64,000 bases of DNA from Sulfurospirillum sp. UBA2217 (GTDB lineage Bacteria > Campylobacterota > Campylobacteria > Campylobacterales > Sulfurospirillaceae). The stretch is taken from positions 23,388-87,387 of the forward strand of contig DCUJ01000002.1 of NCBI GenBank assembly GCA_002328495.1. Direction: 5' to 3'. This document shows, piece by piece, positions 28,987-38,243 of this stretch (position 1 is the stretch's first letter; every line of letters starts with the position of its first letter). A model generated the notes under the pieces. That model was not told the DNA's origin. It saw only the letters and a list, made by a program, of their open reading frames with translations, and did not search any database. A program made the translations under genes and the position numbers.

Positions 28987-29736
28987 TTATTTTCCAAATA
29001 TTCCACCCATGTTTTTCATAAGCTCTTGAAGTTCTTTACGCTCTTGGGGAGTCATATCTTCTGTATTGTTCATCGAATTTTTATCAAAACCTTGCATCAT
29101 CATTTCATCCATTGAGCGCATGGGATAAGATGGAAGTGTAAATTTTGAGCTAGGAGCAGTAACCCCAAATTGAACTTTTTTTGCCATTTCTAAATGCGTT
29201 ATTCCCATCATGGTACTTTGTGTTTTCAATGGAATTCCTTTATGACCCCATATTTTTCCCCATTGAAATTCCCATACTTCACAAGGATATCCCAAGATGT
29301 TCTCTTCCCCGATTTTTTTACCACCCATCTGTTGCATCATATCACGTCCTGCTTGTGTCATACTTGATTTACCTTGCCCCATGCTATTTAGAGCATCTTG
29401 CATATCCATTTTTATGATGACTTTTTCTTCTGCATCGACGCTATAAACGGTTCCATTATCAAATTTTGCCAATGACTTTTCTTGCTTTCCTTTTCCATTT
29501 GTTTCTACCGTTTTGACTTCTTCCATCACATTTATATTGCCCCAATCTTTAAAAAAAAGCGTTTTTGAGCCTTTTGTAGAGGTTTTTATGCCCATCATGG
29601 AACCACCTCCAGAAATGTCATACTCAACGATGCCCGATTGGAGTTCATACATCTTGGTTGGTGTTGCGGAGAACACTTCTGTGGCAAAGAACATTAAACA
29701 CAATGGTACGAAAACTATTTTGATACAACGGTGCAT
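28987..29736 (-). CDS. Exported protein, DUF4412-like
   Basis: 249 residues from the ATG at 29736 (AAGGAGT site 6 nt away); 19 further upstream codons are open but unlikely. Signal peptide about 1-23 (ending VFSA). The mature protein is beta-rich with a SGIVEYDISGGGSMMGIKT start, a GYPCEVWEFQWG block and a Met-rich C-terminal part (MRSMDEMMMQGFDKNSM). This recalls DUF4412, a periplasmic family of unknown role. Met clusters could bind copper, but this is inference. Confidence 0.6.
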   Translation of the reverse strand: MHRCIKIVFVPLCLMFFATEVFSATPTKMYELQSGIVEYDISGGGSMMGIKTSTKGSKTLFFKDWGNINVMEEVKTVETNGKGKQEKSLAKFDNGTVYSVDAEEKVIIKMDMQDALNSMGQGKSSMTQAGRDMMQQMGGKKIGEENILGYPCEVWEFQWGKIWGHKGIPLKTQSTMMGITHLEMAKKVQFGVTAPSSKFTLPSYPMRSMDEMMMQGFDKNSMNNTEDMTPQERKELQELMKNMGGIFGK

Positions 29737-29818
29737 TAAGACTCCTTTTTGTGATAAAAAATAATAGACTTCTTTCATAACCCATTGAAACAAGTTTTAT
29801 AAGAAATAATACCAAATT

Positions 29819-31060
29819 TTATGATTGTTTAACGGATGTTAGCACTCCATTAATGAAACTCCAATGGGTTTCATGAGTATGTAAAATCAATTGGCTTACC
29901 AGTTCTTCTTCATGTTGAAGCTCTTGTGGCAGGGTCACAACAATCATATCGGATTCTTTCCCTTCTGCAAGGCTACCACACGACAGGTTTAATGCCTTTG
30001 CGGCATTACATGTTACACTTTGTAGCAGTCTTCGAGAGAGTGTATGAAGTGAAGCAGATGGGTGCATCATAAGTGCAGAACGCATCTCGTCCCAAAGGCT
30101 TAATGAGGTGTTTGAGCTTAGTCCATCGGTGGCTAAGGTAAAGTTAATGGCATGATGATTGAGTGCATCCAGATCTAATGTTCCAACACCCAAAAGTCTG
30201 TTTGAGCGTGGGCAATGCGTAATACTGCCTCCCATAGAAGCTATCATAGCACGTTCTGCATCATTCACATGGACACAATGGGTGAAAAGTGTTTGAATAC
30301 CCTCAAACACGTGCAAGTAGTCTATGGCAGTCGTAAGAGGTTTGGCGTGTGGATTAAAGCTACTAAAAAATGTGGCAAAATCTCCCTTCCCTTCATCTAT
30401 CCATCTTCTCTCCGCCTCACTTTCCATGAAATGTGTCGAAAGGGGGGTTTCTTCTTTAAAGGCAATTTCAATGGCTTTTTTTGCCAAAATAGGATGCGTT
30501 GAGTAAGGCGAATGGATGGCAACGGCAGGGATAAATGTAGATGATTTTTCATCCATACTCGTGTGGTAACGAGAGAGGAAATCGGCATACATGGCATCCA
30601 CAGCACTGGGGATGGAGCCTAAAATTTCATTAAAATAGACCACCCGTTGAGGGCTTGCAACACACGCCTCCAAATCATTTCCGAAACTGCTGATAGCTCC
30701 AATGGTCGTTGTTCCTGAACGTAACATGGTTGAAAGTGTTTTTTCAATAAGCGCCGTTGTAGCGTGTTCATTTAATGTTTCGCGGTGCTTAATGACAGAA
30801 TTGAGCCATGGAATAAAATCGCCATAGGAAAGTATGCTTTGGTTCGCACTAAACTCTAAGTGCACATGTGGATTAATAAGCCCAGGAAGAATGACACTGT
30901 TTGGGGGAGCAATAAGATGTGTCGCGTTAGGATAGGTTGCTTTGAGTATTTCACGTTCTCCTACGGCAATAATTTTTTGATCAAAAACAACCGCACCTTC
31001 TTTAATAATTTCAAAAGAAGTGTTACATGTAAGTACAAAATCGGCTTCTAAAATCTTCAC
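29819..31060 (-). CDS. mqnX: Aminofutalosine deaminase-type amidohydrolase
   Basis: 413 residues from a GTG at 31060 that has AAGGA five bases upstream; an ATG at 31066 abuts that site, and a longer open frame to 31291 runs through the aroQ promoter. Metal-dependent hydrolase: NPHVHLEFSAN (HxH), HFMESEAERRW, HCVHVNDAE and HCPRSNRLLG, then ATDGLSSN. The ESEAERRW and SNRLL patterns are those of the Campylobacterota enzyme that deaminates aminofutalosine to futalosine in menaquinone synthesis. The LTC near the N-terminus comes from TTACATGTAA. Confidence 0.85.
   Translation of the reverse strand: MKILEADFVLTCNTSFEIIKEGAVVFDQKIIAVGEREILKATYPNATHLIAPPNSVILPGLINPHVHLEFSANQSILSYGDFIPWLNSVIKHRETLNEHATTALIEKTLSTMLRSGTTTIGAISSFGNDLEACVASPQRVVYFNEILGSIPSAVDAMYADFLSRYHTSMDEKSSTFIPAVAIHSPYSTHPILAKKAIEIAFKEETPLSTHFMESEAERRWIDEGKGDFATFFSSFNPHAKPLTTAIDYLHVFEGIQTLFTHCVHVNDAERAMIASMGGSITHCPRSNRLLGVGTLDLDALNHHAINFTLATDGLSSNTSLSLWDEMRSALMMHPSASLHTLSRRLLQSVTCNAAKALNLSCGSLAEGKESDMIVVTLPQELQHEEELVSQLILHTHETHWSFINGVLTSVKQS
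31023..31032. repeat. TTACATGTAA palindrome, copy 13
   Basis: Exact. In mqnX near its start, read as LTCN. Confidence 0.95.
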
Positions 31061-31085
31061 AGCCATCCTTATTTTTTTGGCGTAA

Positions 31086-31114
31086 TTGTATCCTAATCTA
31101 AGCGAAGGTATAAT
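31086..31114 (+). promoter_or_regulatory. Promoter of the aroQ-pepQ-folK-flagellar operon
   Basis: TTGTAT (31086-31091), 17 bp, TATAAT (31109-31114), 31 bp before the aroQ start. It lies in the divergent gap with mqnX. Confidence 0.65.
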
Positions 31115-31144
31115 AGAGTCAAATTTTAAACAAAAGGAAAACAT

Positions 31145-31624
31145 GTGAAAATCGTTGTTATTCAAGGTCCAAATCTCAATATGCTCGGTCACAGAGAGCA
31201 AAACATTTATGGTGGTATGAAACTCGAAGAAATTCACTCTCAAATGGAAGCAGTTGCTAAACAAAATGGTTTTGAAATTGAGTTTTTTCAATCCAATTTA
31301 GAAGGCGAAATCGTTGATAAAGTCCAAGAATGTCTAGGCGATGCTGAGGGTATCATCATCAACCCAGCAGCATATACCCATAGCTCTATCGCCATTCGTG
31401 ATGCTATCAGTGCCGTTTCTTTACCGTGCATTGAAGTGCATATTAGCAACATTTACCGACGTGAAGAGTTTCGTCAAAAAAGTATGATTGCCGCCGTGTG
31501 TACGGGACAAATCAGTGGCTTTGGTCCTTTTGGGTATCACCTTGCAATGATTTCGATGATGCAGATGTTGGGCGAAATCGATGCGCTTCGTAAAGCACAA
31601 GCAGCACAGCAAGCCAAAGCGTAA
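31145..31624 (+). CDS. aroQ: 3-dehydroquinate dehydratase, type II
   Basis: 159 residues from a GTG with an AAAGGAAAA site. It dehydrates 3-dehydroquinate in the shikimate pathway. The diagnostic blocks are [13 protein letters not shown] (with the Arg/Tyr of the lid), [15 protein letters not shown] and [17 protein letters not shown]. It is the first gene of a long tightly packed operon that ends in flagellar genes. Confidence 0.97.
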   Translation: MKIVVIQGPNLNMLGHREQNIYGGMKLEEIHSQMEAVAKQNGFEIEFFQSNLEGEIVDKVQECLGDAEGIIINPAAYTHSSIAIRDAISAVSLPCIEVHISNIYRREEFRQKSMIAAVCTGQISGFGPFGYHLAMISMMQMLGEIDALRKAQAAQQAKA

Positions 31625-31626
31625 TT

Positions 31627-32655
31627 TTGAATTATATTTTACGAGATGAAAATGCCGTATTTTATGAATGCGGCTTTTCATGCGATAATGCTGTTTTTTT
31701 AGCCTTGGGGAGTGAAGCATTTTTTATCACCGATGCACGCTATACCACCGAAGCGAAACAGTACATTCATAGCGCAACTGTTTTAGAAGGCGATAGGCGT
31801 GATCTGTTAAAAACCGCACGTCTGCTCATTCGTAAAAGTGGTATTCAAGCGTTGGCGTATAACCCAAGTGAATGGAGTGTGGATGCGTATACAAGGTTGA
31901 GTGATACACTTCGCATTGCATTTCAAAAAAAACCTCATTTTTCGCAACAAAAACGGATGATTAAGCGTGAAAGCGAACTGGAAATTCTCAAAAAAGCTGC
32001 CTTGTTTGGAAAAGATGCTTTTCATCGTTTCGGTGAATTTTTAAAACATGATGGTTTGGGTATAGATGAGAAAATGGCGCATTTTGAAGCTGAAGCAATG
32101 TTCAAGTACCACGGTCAGTTGGGTCTTAGCTTCTCCCCCATTGTAGCGTTTGATGCGAATGCTGCCAAACCTCACGCACGACCAACATCCAAAGTCCTTG
32201 AAAAAGGCACCTTGGTCTTGCTCGATGCGGGCGTTACGTATGAGCGATATTGTTCTGATAGAACGCGAACAGCTTTTTTTGATGAAGGATTTCATTTTGA
32301 AAAAAAGCAGCATTTTGGTGATGCGTTCACACAAAAAGTTTATGATACGGTTTTGTATGCGCAAGAAGCTGCGCTAAAGGCTGTCAAAATTGGTGTTAAA
32401 GCTAAAGACATAGACAAAGCTGCACGAAATATTATCGATAAAGCAGGGTTTGGTTCGTACTTTATTCATTCGACAGGGCATGGTGTGGGACTCGATATCC
32501 ATGAATTACCAGTGATTGGTGCACGCTCAGAGACGATTATTGAAGAAAATATGGTGTTTACCATTGAACCAGGTATTTATCTGCCCAATCAGTTTGGCGT
32601 GAGAATTGAAGATACGATTATCGTACGAAATAGTGGTGCGGAGCTTATGGGTTGA
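31627..32655 (+). CDS. pepQ: Xaa-Pro aminopeptidase (M24 family)
   Basis: 342 residues from a TTG, 3 bp after aroQ. An N-terminal creatinase-like domain (1-115) and the pita-bread catalytic domain with the five metal ligands: LLDAGVTYERYCSDRTRT (two Asp), STGHGVGLDIHE (His), FTIEPGIYL (Glu) and VRIEDTII (Glu). It would cleave N-terminal residues before proline in peptides. I cannot tell PepP from PepQ with certainty. Confidence 0.92.
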   Translation: MNYILRDENAVFYECGFSCDNAVFLALGSEAFFITDARYTTEAKQYIHSATVLEGDRRDLLKTARLLIRKSGIQALAYNPSEWSVDAYTRLSDTLRIAFQKKPHFSQQKRMIKRESELEILKKAALFGKDAFHRFGEFLKHDGLGIDEKMAHFEAEAMFKYHGQLGLSFSPIVAFDANAAKPHARPTSKVLEKGTLVLLDAGVTYERYCSDRTRTAFFDEGFHFEKKQHFGDAFTQKVYDTVLYAQEAALKAVKIGVKAKDIDKAARNIIDKAGFGSYFIHSTGHGVGLDIHELPVIGARSETIIEENMVFTIEPGIYLPNQFGVRIEDTIIVRNSGAELMG

Positions 32656-33119
32656 AGTTAGAGAGAGCTCGTTTTTTCCCATACAAAAGAGCGAAAAAAA
32701 GTGATTTTGTATACGATGTCATTGTCGGAATAGGTGGCAATGAAGGCGATGTTGTCAAGCGTTTTGTGAAACTGTACCGTTTTTTACAAAACGATAGGCG
32801 CTTAAGGGTCATTCAAACCTCACCGATTTTACACAATCCAGCCTTTGGTTATGTGGAGCAACCCGATTTTTGCAACGCGGTTATGGTGCTTCAAACCTCT
32901 TTACATGTAAGGGTACTTTTAAAAATTCTTTTACATGTAGAGAAGCTTTTTGGGCGCAAAAGGGTCTTTAAAAATGGACCAAGAACGCTCGATTTAGATA
33001 TAATATTTTTTGACAATCTCATGCGAAACCAAAAACATATAAGCCTTCCTCACCCTCATTGGGAAGAGCGCTTATCCGTCATCATTCCGCTTGTCACGTT
33101 AAAACAGTTGAAAGGATAG
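32652..33119 (+). CDS. folK: 2-amino-4-hydroxy-6-hydroxymethyldihydropteridine pyrophosphokinase
   Basis: 155 residues from a TTG that overlaps the pepQ stop. Folate synthesis: transfers pyrophosphate from ATP to the pterin. Conserved GGNEGDVVKRF, the arginine-rich FGRKRVFKNGPRTLDLDIIF block and HPHWEERLSVIIPL are present. The first 25 residues are longer than usual. Two palindrome copies, one exact and one with a mismatch, lie 30 bp apart and both give LHV. Confidence 0.93.
   Translation: MKLERARFFPYKRAKKSDFVYDVIVGIGGNEGDVVKRFVKLYRFLQNDRRLRVIQTSPILHNPAFGYVEQPDFCNAVMVLQTSLHVRVLLKILLHVEKLFGRKRVFKNGPRTLDLDIIFFDNLMRNQKHISLPHPHWEERLSVIIPLVTLKQLKG
32901..32910. repeat. TTACATGTAA palindrome, copy 14
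   Basis: Exact. In folK, read as LHVR; a one-mismatch copy follows at 32931. Confidence 0.95.
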
Positions 33120-33123
33120 AGGG

Positions 33124-34410
33124 GTGAAATTTCATACATTCAGTGGCGAAACACCAGCAGAAGCACTTAAAAAAGCACAAATTGAGTGTGGTGAAAATGC
33201 TTTGGTCATCAGCACAAAACAGCTTCGCAAAAAAACCATTAGTACGGCCGCTTTATTTGAAGTGGTGGTGGCTGTTGATGATGAAAAAGCCCAAGCTGTG
33301 CCTGAGAAAAGAGCGTTTCCCTCGCCTGAAAACTCAAAATACAAAAGCGGTGAAGATGTTCTCTTTAGCCTCTCCGAAGCCGCCAAACAAATCTCTCAGA
33401 TCGCCCAAGTTGCAGGAGACTCCACAGCAAGTCGTTTTGAGAAAACCTCACAAAAAGCTTCAAATAATGATGGCTTAGGGGATATTAAAAGTGAAATTAA
33501 CAAACTCGCTGATAAAATAAAACTGATTCAAGATATGTTTTGGGAAGAAAAAGCACCAAATCGCAACCATCTTGCTATTCCTTCTGAATTTTCAGAAATC
33601 TATAAACTCGCAAAAACAAGCGGCATGGGTGAAGACCACCTTGAAAACATTATGAACTTAACGCTAGAACATATGCCCTCACGCATGCGCAACAGTTCAG
33701 AAACCATTAAACGTTATTTTCAAGTCTTGCTTCGAAAACTGATTCCTGTACGCGTGGAGACAGAAGCACCTAAGGGAAGTAAGCGGGTGATGATGTTTGT
33801 GGGTCCTACGGGGGTGGGAAAGACGACTACCATCGCAAAGCTTGCCGCACGCTACTCGTACATCCAAGAAAAACGCTCAAAAGTAGGCATTATCACGCTT
33901 GACACCTACCGTATTGGTGCGGTTGAGCAGTTATTTCAATACGCTAAAATGATGCGCCTTCCCATTGAAGACGTGGTCGATCCGAATGATTTTAACAACG
34001 CACTTTCATCGCTTAGCCATTGTGACGTCATCTTAATTGACACGGTTGGGAGTTCTCAATACGATAAAGATAAGCTTTTGAAGTTGAATAATTTTATTCA
34101 AAGCAGTCACTTTCAAATTGATGTCAATTTGGTGCTGAGTGCGGGTAGTAAGCTCGAAGATTTGAAAGAAATCTATAAAAATTTCTCTTTTTTAACGATT
34201 GATACGCTTATCTTTACCAAATTTGATGAAACCAAAGTATTTGGAACGATTTTTTCTTTGATTTATGATATCGACAGACCGGTCAGTTATTTCTCTATCG
34301 GCCAAGAGGTTCCTGATGATATCGTTCCTGCATCGAGTGATTTTTTAGTGGAGTGCATCCTAGAAGGCTTTGAGAAGAAAAGAGGTGAGCATGGAAACGC
34401 AAGCAAATAG
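33124..34410 (+). CDS. flhF: Flagellar biosynthesis GTPase FlhF
   Basis: 428 residues, GTG start. An N-terminal basic region, a middle domain and a C-terminal SRP-type GTPase domain: GPTGVGKTTTIAKLAARY (G1), DTYRIGAVEQL, IDTVGSSQYD (G3, with the family's altered residues) and TKFDE (G4). It sets the polar site and number of flagella and in Campylobacterota is needed for RpoN-dependent gene expression. The 3' end overlaps flhG by 20 bp. Confidence 0.96.
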   Translation: MKFHTFSGETPAEALKKAQIECGENALVISTKQLRKKTISTAALFEVVVAVDDEKAQAVPEKRAFPSPENSKYKSGEDVLFSLSEAAKQISQIAQVAGDSTASRFEKTSQKASNNDGLGDIKSEINKLADKIKLIQDMFWEEKAPNRNHLAIPSEFSEIYKLAKTSGMGEDHLENIMNLTLEHMPSRMRNSSETIKRYFQVLLRKLIPVRVETEAPKGSKRVMMFVGPTGVGKTTTIAKLAARYSYIQEKRSKVGIITLDTYRIGAVEQLFQYAKMMRLPIEDVVDPNDFNNALSSLSHCDVILIDTVGSSQYDKDKLLKLNNFIQSSHFQIDVNLVLSAGSKLEDLKEIYKNFSFLTIDTLIFTKFDETKVFGTIFSLIYDIDRPVSYFSIGQEVPDDIVPASSDFLVECILEGFEKKRGEHGNASK

Positions 34411-35260
34411 GCTCCATCAGCTTGTAGGCAGTAGCCCAAGTAAACAAAACACCCATACAAAGTTTATCGCGATTACCAGTGGTAAAGGTGGTGTGGGAAA
34501 AAGTACTGTGAGTGCCAATCTGGCCAATATTATCGCCAACAATGGCTATAAGGTTGCTCTTTTTGATGCGGATATTGGTTTAGCAAATTTAGATGTTATC
34601 TTAAATGTGAGAATTGATAAAAACATCTTACATGTACTCAAAGGGGAATGCGCACTCTCTGATATCATCGTGCCTATCAAAAAAAATCTTATTTTGATTC
34701 CAGGCGAGAGTGGTGATGAAATTTTAAAGTACTCTGAACAGTTTTTGTTTGAGCGTTTTTTAGAAGAGACCAAAGTGTTGGATGAACTGGATTTTATGAT
34801 TATTGATACGGGAGCGGGCATTGGAGAGCATATCCAACTCTTCTTAGAAGCAGCCGATGAAGTCATTGTAGTCACCGTTCCTGATCCTGCTGCTATTACC
34901 GATGCGTATGCCACGATTAAAATTACAAGTAAAACACAATCCCATATTCATTTACTTTTAAATATGACCAAAAACGAACGAGAAGCTCAGCTTATTTTTG
35001 AAAAAATCAATAAAGTAGCCATGGGAAATATTCCAGGTTTAAGTTTAAATTTGATTGGCAAATTACCAGAGGATAAACTGATTTCAAAAAGCATTAAACA
35101 ACGCACCCTTTTTACCAATGATGCGCCAAATTCTCTGGCATCACTGGATATGAAGCGTATTGCCAATAATTTAATCTATAAAATGGAACGAAAAGTGCTT
35201 CAAAATGACACAGGCAAAAGCTTTGGAAGCTTCTTTAAGCGGATTATTGAGCAGTTTTAG
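34391..35260 (+). CDS. flhG: MinD-like ATPase FlhG (YlxH)
   Basis: 289 residues from the ATG at 34391, which has a GAGGTGA site; seven upstream codons are open. Deviant Walker A TSGKGGVGKSTVSANLAN near residue 27, then DADIGLANLDV and IDTGAGIGEH. The C-terminal amphipathic helix (KSFGSFFKRIIEQF) would touch the membrane. It counteracts FlhF to limit flagellar number and in C. jejuni also affects division placement. A one-mismatch palindrome (34629) gives ILHVLKG. Confidence 0.95.
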   Translation: METQANRLHQLVGSSPSKQNTHTKFIAITSGKGGVGKSTVSANLANIIANNGYKVALFDADIGLANLDVILNVRIDKNILHVLKGECALSDIIVPIKKNLILIPGESGDEILKYSEQFLFERFLEETKVLDELDFMIIDTGAGIGEHIQLFLEAADEVIVVTVPDPAAITDAYATIKITSKTQSHIHLLLNMTKNEREAQLIFEKINKVAMGNIPGLSLNLIGKLPEDKLISKSIKQRTLFTNDAPNSLASLDMKRIANNLIYKMERKVLQNDTGKSFGSFFKRIIEQF

Positions 35261-35283
35261 ATACATTGCATAAAAGGTAGGGC

Positions 35284-35652
35284 ATGGTCAAGTCGGATAA
35301 TTTTATCTATTTTTTTACCATTTGTGGTTTTTTTATTGGACTGATTTTTTCAATTTTAAATTTTGATGAGCCTGAACAGATTCTCTTTTATACCCTTGAA
35401 ATCACCTTGGTTTTTTATTTAATTATTCATGTTGCTGTGATGAATTTCTTTGACTTTAGTCGCATTGGAAAAACTGTTTTTAACAAGCAAGACCATGAAA
35501 GTATCGGAGATTACTTTATTCAAGAATTGGATGCAAGAGAAAAAGTAATGGATACGCTTTTGGGAAGCCTTGATCAAATGAATCAAAAATATGAAAAGAT
35601 TATGAAAGGTCAAACAAATAGTGATGAATCCATCGGCAAACAAGCAGCTTAA
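35284..35652 (+). CDS. Small membrane protein of the flagellar operon
   Basis: 122 residues with two N-terminal membrane helices (about 7-25 and 35-56) and a cytoplasmic helical tail (DARKVMDTLLGSLDQMN-type; here DAREKVMDTLLGSLDQM). A gene of this kind lies between flhG and fliA in C. jejuni (Cj0062c, from memory), so it is a conserved part of the operon, with no defined function. Its 3' end overlaps fliA by about 30 bp. Confidence 0.8.
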   Translation: MVKSDNFIYFFTICGFFIGLIFSILNFDEPEQILFYTLEITLVFYLIIHVAVMNFFDFSRIGKTVFNKQDHESIGDYFIQELDAREKVMDTLLGSLDQMNQKYEKIMKGQTNSDESIGKQAA

Positions 35653-36337
35653 TCCTTACAGCCAGAATCTTAAAAAAGAACAAGATGAACTGGTCATACA
35701 ATACCTTCCTGCTGTGCGTGCTATGGCATATCGTTTGCGTGAACGACTCCCCGCTTCCGTGGATGTGAATGATTTGATATCCATTGGTACTGAAGAGATG
35801 ATTAAACTTTCTCGTCGTTACGATAAAGAGCAAAATGACTCTTTTTGGGGATATGGGAAAAAACGTGTGTACGGCTCAATGCTCGATTTTTTACGCTCCT
35901 TAGATACGATGAGTCGCTCTAACAGACGCCTTATTAAACTCGTTGACCATGAAATTACAGCGTATTTGGGTGAACATGGAAAAGAACCAGATGATGCTTA
36001 TTTGGCAAAAGTATTGAATGAGGATATCGAAAAAGTAGCCGAAGCACGCAACAGTGCAATGATTGTCTCTGTGATGTCACTGAATGAGCAAATAACAGTT
36101 CTTTCAGCTGAAGATACGGCACAAACCGTTGAAAAAGACCAACTTATGGAAATGGTGCATCAGATTTTGACTCACTTTAGTGAGCGCGAACAGATGATTA
36201 TTCAGTTATATTATTTTGAAGAGCTTAATCTCAAAGAGATTAGCGATATTTTAGAAATTAGCGAGTCTCGAATTTCACAAATCCATAAAAAATTATTAGC
36301 AAAAATTAAAGAAGAGTTAGGAATGCACCATGGCTGA
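35621..36337 (+). CDS. fliA: Flagellar sigma factor sigma-28
   Basis: 238 residues. Start is either GTG at 35621 or ATG at 35624. Sigma-70 family region 2 (LPAVRAMAYRLRERLPASVDVNDLISIGTEEMI, residues 27-60), region 3 and region 4 with a C-terminal helix-turn-helix (LNLKEISDILEISESRISQIHKKLL). It directs transcription of late flagellar genes such as flagellin and is held by FlgM until the hook is done. Overlaps the genes on both sides. Confidence 0.96.
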   Translation: MMNPSANKQLNPYSQNLKKEQDELVIQYLPAVRAMAYRLRERLPASVDVNDLISIGTEEMIKLSRRYDKEQNDSFWGYGKKRVYGSMLDFLRSLDTMSRSNRRLIKLVDHEITAYLGEHGKEPDDAYLAKVLNEDIEKVAEARNSAMIVSVMSLNEQITVLSAEDTAQTVEKDQLMEMVHQILTHFSEREQMIIQLYYFEELNLKEISDILEISESRISQIHKKLLAKIKEELGMHHG

Positions 36338-37385
36338 TATTTTAAGCCAAGAAGAAATCGACGCCCTTCTTGAGGTGGTAGAAGAAGAGGGCGATGTCGC
36401 AGTTGGTTCAAGTGATGGCAGTGATACTCGTCAAATTATTTTGTATGATTTTAAGCGCCCTAATAGAGTTTCCAAAGAGCAGTTACGTGCAGTCAAAGGC
36501 ATTCACGACAAAATGGCGAGAAACCTTGCTTCGCAAATTTCTGCCATTATGCGTAGCATCGTCGAAATTCAACTACATTCGGTTGACCAGATGACCTACG
36601 GTGAGTTTTTGATGTCATTACCAAGCCCGACCAGTTTTAACGTCTTCTCGATTAAGCCCTTGGATGGCAACTGCGTTATTGAAATCAACCCTTCCATTGC
36701 CTTTCCAATGATTGACAGACTTTTAGGGGGCCTTGGTGAGTCGTATGAGGCAACCAGAGAACTTACCGATATTGAGCTCAATCTGTTGGATGCCATTTTA
36801 CGTATCGTTATGCAACGTCTCAAAGAGGGGTGGGCACCCATCACCGATATGTATCCAACGGTTGAGACCAAAGAGTCCAGCCCCAATGTTGTACAGATTG
36901 TTTCACAAAATGAAATTGTCATTATGGTGGTGATGGAGATTATCATTGGCAATTCTAGCGGTATGATTAACTTATGTTACCCTGTTATTTATCTGGAGCC
37001 AATTTTATCGCGCTTAGCAAATCGTGATATTATGTTGGGTGAAACCAGTGCTAAAAAAAGCCGTAACAAAGAGTTAAACACACTCATTTCACGAGCCGAA
37101 GTTTTTAATGAAGCGATTATTGGACGAGCGGAACTCAGCGTTGGAGAACTCCTTGATTTAAAAAAAGGAGACATCGTTCGGCTAGATCGACCTGCGGATG
37201 ATAAAGCCATCGTGATGATTGATAAAAAAGAGCTTTTTTTAGCGGAAATTGGCTTACATCGTTTTCGTAAATCAATTAAAATTGAAGAATTGGTAAGAAC
37301 CGATAAAGATGAGATTAAAAGTGCACTTGAAAAATTGGAACATTTTAGAATGTCAAAAATCTCTTCATTTGATACACAAGGGTAA
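36330..37385 (+). CDS. fliM: Flagellar motor switch protein FliM
   Basis: 351 residues. The start MADILSQEEIDALLEVVEEE is the CheY-P binding peptide. The middle CheC-like domain (about 45-230) includes LLGGLGES, and the C-terminal SpoA/FliN-like domain (about 250-335) has VGELLDLKKGDIVRLDRPAD. It forms the C-ring rotor with FliG and FliY and switches rotation. It overlaps fliA by 8 bp. Confidence 0.97.
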   Translation: MADILSQEEIDALLEVVEEEGDVAVGSSDGSDTRQIILYDFKRPNRVSKEQLRAVKGIHDKMARNLASQISAIMRSIVEIQLHSVDQMTYGEFLMSLPSPTSFNVFSIKPLDGNCVIEINPSIAFPMIDRLLGGLGESYEATRELTDIELNLLDAILRIVMQRLKEGWAPITDMYPTVETKESSPNVVQIVSQNEIVIMVVMEIIIGNSSGMINLCYPVIYLEPILSRLANRDIMLGETSAKKSRNKELNTLISRAEVFNEAIIGRAELSVGELLDLKKGDIVRLDRPADDKAIVMIDKKELFLAEIGLHRFRKSIKIEELVRTDKDEIKSALEKLEHFRMSKISSFDTQG

Positions 37386-37388
37386 AGC

Positions 37389-38240
37389 ATGGGTACATTT
37401 GTACAGTTATTAGAGCAAGAGATTATCTCAACGATTGAAGGGCTGACTGGGATTGCCCCGAAGGTTGAGCTGAACAAAGAAGAGAATGGTGAAAGTAAAA
37501 TTAAACTCGTTCCGCCAATGGCTAAATTGGATGTAAATGTTGATGGAGATATGCACGGGCATATGCGCGTGACTATTGCAACCTCCATTGCTACGGCTAT
37601 TGGTGATATGATGCTTGGCGGGGAAGGAAACGAAAAAGAAGATATGGATGCGGAGGATTTGGATGCAACCAAAGAGGTCATTTCCAATATCTTAAGCTCT
37701 TTTTCACGTTCCCTTGGCAGTCAAAAAGGAATGCCAAAACTCAACTTCACGATAGAAGGTATTGAGTACATCAATCCTAACAGTGAGATAGATTTTAAAG
37801 GATATGAAAAACTATTCATTTACAGTCTCTCTGTCCATCATTCACACGATTTGATAGCCTTTGCCATTACCTCTGAATTGACTTCGATGATATCAGAAGA
37901 GGGAACGGGTATTAAAAAAGAGGTTGAAAGAGATGCGGGGGAGCATAAGAAAGGTAGCGCTTCTATTTCGCAAGAAGAACTTAACAATATCGAATTAATT
38001 AAAGATGTTAAATTACCGATTCGTGTTCGGATTGGCTCTAAAAAGATGTTGCTCAAAGATGTCTTAAGTATGGATATAGGCTCTGTCATTGAACTGGATC
38101 AATTAGCAAATGACCCTTTGGAAATTTTAGTGGGCGATAAAGTGATTGCCATGGGTGAAGTAGTCATTGTTGATGGTAACTTTGGGGTACAAATTGGGGA
38201 GATTGGCACCAAGCGTGAGCGCCTTGAAAAATTAAGGTAA
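37389..38240 (+). CDS. fliY: Flagellar motor switch protein FliY
   Basis: 283 residues. A CheC-like N-terminal part (EDLDATKEVISNILSSFSRSL), a linker and a C-terminal FliN domain (about 200-275: KDVKLPIRVRIGSKKMLLKDVLSMDIGSVIELDQLANDPLEI). This FliN-with-extension form is FliY, which some Campylobacterota carry in addition to FliN. There is no YP-phosphatase motif clearly visible. It lies 3 bp after fliM. Confidence 0.93.
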   Translation: MGTFVQLLEQEIISTIEGLTGIAPKVELNKEENGESKIKLVPPMAKLDVNVDGDMHGHMRVTIATSIATAIGDMMLGGEGNEKEDMDAEDLDATKEVISNILSSFSRSLGSQKGMPKLNFTIEGIEYINPNSEIDFKGYEKLFIYSLSVHHSHDLIAFAITSELTSMISEEGTGIKKEVERDAGEHKKGSASISQEELNNIELIKDVKLPIRVRIGSKKMLLKDVLSMDIGSVIELDQLANDPLEILVGDKVIAMGEVVIVDGNFGVQIGEIGTKRERLEKLR

Positions 38241-38243
38241 GCC

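Noticed and set aside
31067..31291. N-terminal extension of mqnX
   Set aside because: It covers the divergent aroQ promoter and part of aroQ, and the conserved amidohydrolase start follows the GTG at 31060.
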